Assembly (NCBI GenBank): GCA_019752015.1
Contig: JAIEMQ010000052.1
Location: 19,846 to 83,845 of the forward strand
DNA from: Cyanobacteriota bacterium
Lineage (GTDB): Bacteria; Acidobacteriota; Vicinamibacteria; Vicinamibacterales; UBA2999
DNA length: 64,000 bases
Direction: 5' to 3'
Within the stretch, counting starts at the first letter, position 1, and every line of letters starts with the position of its first letter. The notes below the pieces were generated by a model. The model was given only the letters and a program-made list of their open reading frames with translations, had not been told where the DNA came from and did no database searches. Shown here piece after piece: positions 61,949-64,000 of the stretch. Made by a program: the position numbers and the translations under genes.

Positions 61949-63837
61949 TGCGACTTTCACTCCTCACTCCCCACTCCCCTCTCGCAACTTTCCTGGCGTT
62001 GATGGCCGCGGTGTGTCTGACGATCAGCGCGCAGGCGCCCGATCCCGATCCCTGGCCGAAGACCGTCGAAGAGTTCCGCACCGCCGTGCAGGCCGTGCTG
62101 AGCGACACCGGCGTCCCCGGCGCCGGCCTCGCGCTCGTGCGCATGTCGGGCGTCGAGTGGGCCGGCGGCGTCGGCCTGGCCGATCGCGATCGCAACACGC
62201 CGGTGACGGCCGACACGCACTTCCGCGCCGGATCGATCAGCAAGTCCTTCATTGCCTCCGCGATCGTGCAGATGTATCTCGACGATGAGATCGATCTCGA
62301 CGCGCCGGTGTCGGAGCTGGCATCGGAGCTGCGCATCGACAACGCGTGGGAGCCGGCGCACCCGGTGCGCGTCATCCACCTGCTGCAGCACACCGCCGGC
62401 TTCGACGACATGCACTTCAACGAGATGTACAACCTCCGCGATCAGCCCGACCTGCCGCTCGAGGACGTGCTCCGAATCAATCCGAACTCGCGCACGGTGC
62501 GGTGGCAGCCGGGGACGCGGATGGCCTACTCGAATCCGGGCTACACGGTCGCGGCCTACCTGATCGAGAAGATCACCGGCGAGAACTACGAAGATCGGAT
62601 CGCTGAACGAATCTTCAAGCCGGCCGGCATGCCGACGAGCAGCTTTGTGTTGACCAGGGAAGACGAAGCGATCCTGGCGAAAGGCTACCGCGATCGCTCG
62701 GGGCCGGCGGTGGGATACCCGCAGATCTATCTGCGACCGTCGGGAAATCTCCACAGCTCGGCGTTCGAGCTCGGGCACTGGGTGCACGTGATGCTGAACT
62801 GGGGCGAGACGGAGAACGACCTGATCATCGATCCCGAATACCTCAGCAACATGGAGCATCCGCGGACCACGGTCGCGTCATTCGCGGGTCTTCGCACCGG
62901 CTACGGCAGCGGCATCTCTTCACGCGAGGTCGAAGGCTTTCCGGTGCTGGGCCACGGCGGCGGCATCGAGGGTTTCACGTCGGTCTACGCGTACTCCACA
63001 TCGCGCGACATCGGCTACGTCGTCTTGTTGAACTCGACCCATTCGGCGGAGGCGATGCGGCGGATCGAGAAGCTCGCGATTCGATACCTCAAGGCGGATG
63101 TTGAACCGCCGCCAAAGCAGAAGGTCACGCTGCCACAGGCGACGCTGCAGAAGTACGAGGGCTACTACCACGACGCCAGCCCTCGCAACCAGGCGTTCGC
63201 GTTCATCGAGTGGCTGATGGCCGGCCGCTCCGTGAGCGTCAATGGCGATCACCTCGAAGCCAGGCCGCTGTTCGGCCGGCCGACCACGCTCGTGCCGGTC
63301 GGCGACGCGCTGTTCCGCGCGGAGGATCAAGTGGAGGCGTCAACGGTGTTCGCGGACAACGGCGCCGGCTTGATGGTGATGGCGGGTCCGGGCCGCTACG
63401 CCGAGCGCCATCCGCGCTGGCGCATCGAGAGTGTGCGATGGCCCGTGCTCGCATCGGCGGCGATCGTGCTGACGCCGCTCCTGATGTTCATCATCTGGAT
63501 CGTCCACGCAGGACGGGCGGAGCCGCACGGATTCTGGTGGATGAAAGCCATGCTGCTCCTGTGCGCGATCGCATTCGTGCTGCCGGTCATCGGCGTGATG
63601 AACGTGCGGAACAGTGAGCTCGGCACGCAGAACCTCTGGACCGCGGCGATGTTCACGGGCAGCATCCTGATGCCCGCCGCCGCAATCCTGTCGTTCCTGT
63701 TTACCGTCGACGCGTGGCGCAGCGACGCCGGCCGCTGGCTGCGCAGCTACGCGATGCTGGTGTCGATTGCCGCGCTGATCATCTCCGGCTATCTGTCCGC
63801 CTGGGGAATGATTGCGTTCAGGCCGTGGAGCTACTGA
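61948..63837 (+). CDS. Serine hydrolase of the beta-lactamase (class C/PBP4*) family with C-terminal membrane domain
   Basis: There are 629 residues. A signal peptide (PLATFLALMAAVCLTIS) is followed by the S-x-x-K motif SISKSF (about residue 95), Y-x-N in AYSNPGY, and the HGG-like GHGGGIEGF. Domain end is near residue 400; then a beta-rich region and four C-terminal membrane helices (residues about 495-620). Such proteins are D-amino peptidases, esterases or lactamases; substrate unknown. The first codons LLTPHSPL are encoded by a CACTCCC micro-repeat. Confidence 0.88.
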   Translation: MRLSLLTPHSPLATFLALMAAVCLTISAQAPDPDPWPKTVEEFRTAVQAVLSDTGVPGAGLALVRMSGVEWAGGVGLADRDRNTPVTADTHFRAGSISKSFIASAIVQMYLDDEIDLDAPVSELASELRIDNAWEPAHPVRVIHLLQHTAGFDDMHFNEMYNLRDQPDLPLEDVLRINPNSRTVRWQPGTRMAYSNPGYTVAAYLIEKITGENYEDRIAERIFKPAGMPTSSFVLTREDEAILAKGYRDRSGPAVGYPQIYLRPSGNLHSSAFELGHWVHVMLNWGETENDLIIDPEYLSNMEHPRTTVASFAGLRTGYGSGISSREVEGFPVLGHGGGIEGFTSVYAYSTSRDIGYVVLLNSTHSAEAMRRIEKLAIRYLKADVEPPPKQKVTLPQATLQKYEGYYHDASPRNQAFAFIEWLMAGRSVSVNGDHLEARPLFGRPTTLVPVGDALFRAEDQVEASTVFADNGAGLMVMAGPGRYAERHPRWRIESVRWPVLASAAIVLTPLLMFIIWIVHAGRAEPHGFWWMKAMLLLCAIAFVLPVIGVMNVRNSELGTQNLWTAAMFTGSILMPAAAILSFLFTVDAWRSDAGRWLRSYAMLVSIAALIISGYLSAWGMIAFRPWSY

Positions 63838-64000
63838 CCGGCGCGTGACACCTCGCCGCTGCGCGTGCGCTCGACAGCCGGCGGCCGGGTGGCCCGAACT
63901 GATCGGGTGAAGGCTACACTAGTCCCAGTACAAGCGCGTTTGCGGCTCGGCGTGTAAACGAAAAGCTCGAAATGTCCGTACCTCATAGCAGAGTTTCACG
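63838..64000. other. Gap at the window end
   Basis: These 163 bases contain no gene and no clear hairpin. Nothing else can be said from the window. Confidence 0.4.

Overview
This is a GC-rich bacterial chromosome segment, almost fully coding, with short overlaps (ATGA, GTGA, TGATG) joining most neighbouring genes. The gene set suggests an acidobacterium, probably class Vicinamibacteria. Pointers are a PyrR-headed pyrimidine operon, a GldA/GldF/GldG-like exporter with a DUF4340 protein, a cdaA-cdaR-glmM cluster in a Gram-negative background (Pal lipoprotein), a small bacterial microcompartment locus, and many short hairpin repeats read in frame inside genes. The assignment is inference; there is no rRNA in the window.

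Layout. 1-1.7 kb: pyrR-pyrB-pyrC (minus), headed by a promoter and a hairpin with a CUGAGA hexaloop that looks like a PyrR binding loop covering the pyrR ribosome binding site. 1.7-6.3 kb: DUF1801 protein, amidase, CorA, and a membrane-anchored phosphodiesterase-like protein. 6.3-8.8 kb: pyrK-pyrD-pyrF (plus), completing most of UMP synthesis. 8.8-16 kb: Pal, a GT-C-like membrane protein, LarE with a LysW-like zinc ribbon protein, a REC-PilZ regulator, and a Zn/Cd-type P-ATPase with its ArsR/SmtB regulator and palindromic operator. 16-25 kb: penicillin acylase-like enzyme, then the Gld-like ABC cluster plus a PBP4-type carboxypeptidase. 25-35 kb: YeiH and NicO-like transporters, aldehyde dehydrogenase, an HSD10-like SDR, AlaX, a sensor kinase, queC-queE, DUF72, a cyclophilin and endonuclease III.

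35.6-38.8 kb: microcompartment locus with a hydroxyacid dehydrogenase, a Cys-rich miniprotein whose N-terminus resembles an encapsulation peptide, three EutN/CcmL vertex proteins, one BMC-H shell protein and a class II aldolase with a C-terminal helix of similar type. 38.8-48.5 kb: small membrane proteins, PdxJ fused in frame to an alpha/beta hydrolase, glmM, cdaR, cdaA, folP, ftsH, tilS and a CAT-anticodon tRNA. 48.6-50.6 kb: a deoxyhypusine-synthase-like protein and queA.

50.6-56.1 kb is the most unusual region. It holds two tandem copies of a two-gene module: a secreted subtilisin-like protease whose C-terminus carries 16-17 copies of the pentapeptide NIVWG, directly coupled to a GNAT acetyltransferase starting MEKMPYQP. 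56-60 kb: fabH, ruvB, ruvA, ruvC, yebC. 60-64 kb: a methyltransferase, a membrane protein and a serine hydrolase with C-terminal membrane segments.

Two families of interspersed repeats recur. One is read in the same frame as (S/T)-A-R-Q in several unrelated proteins; the other has a CCCTGAGC...TCGAAGGG core. Several gene junctions also carry short tandem micro-repeats.
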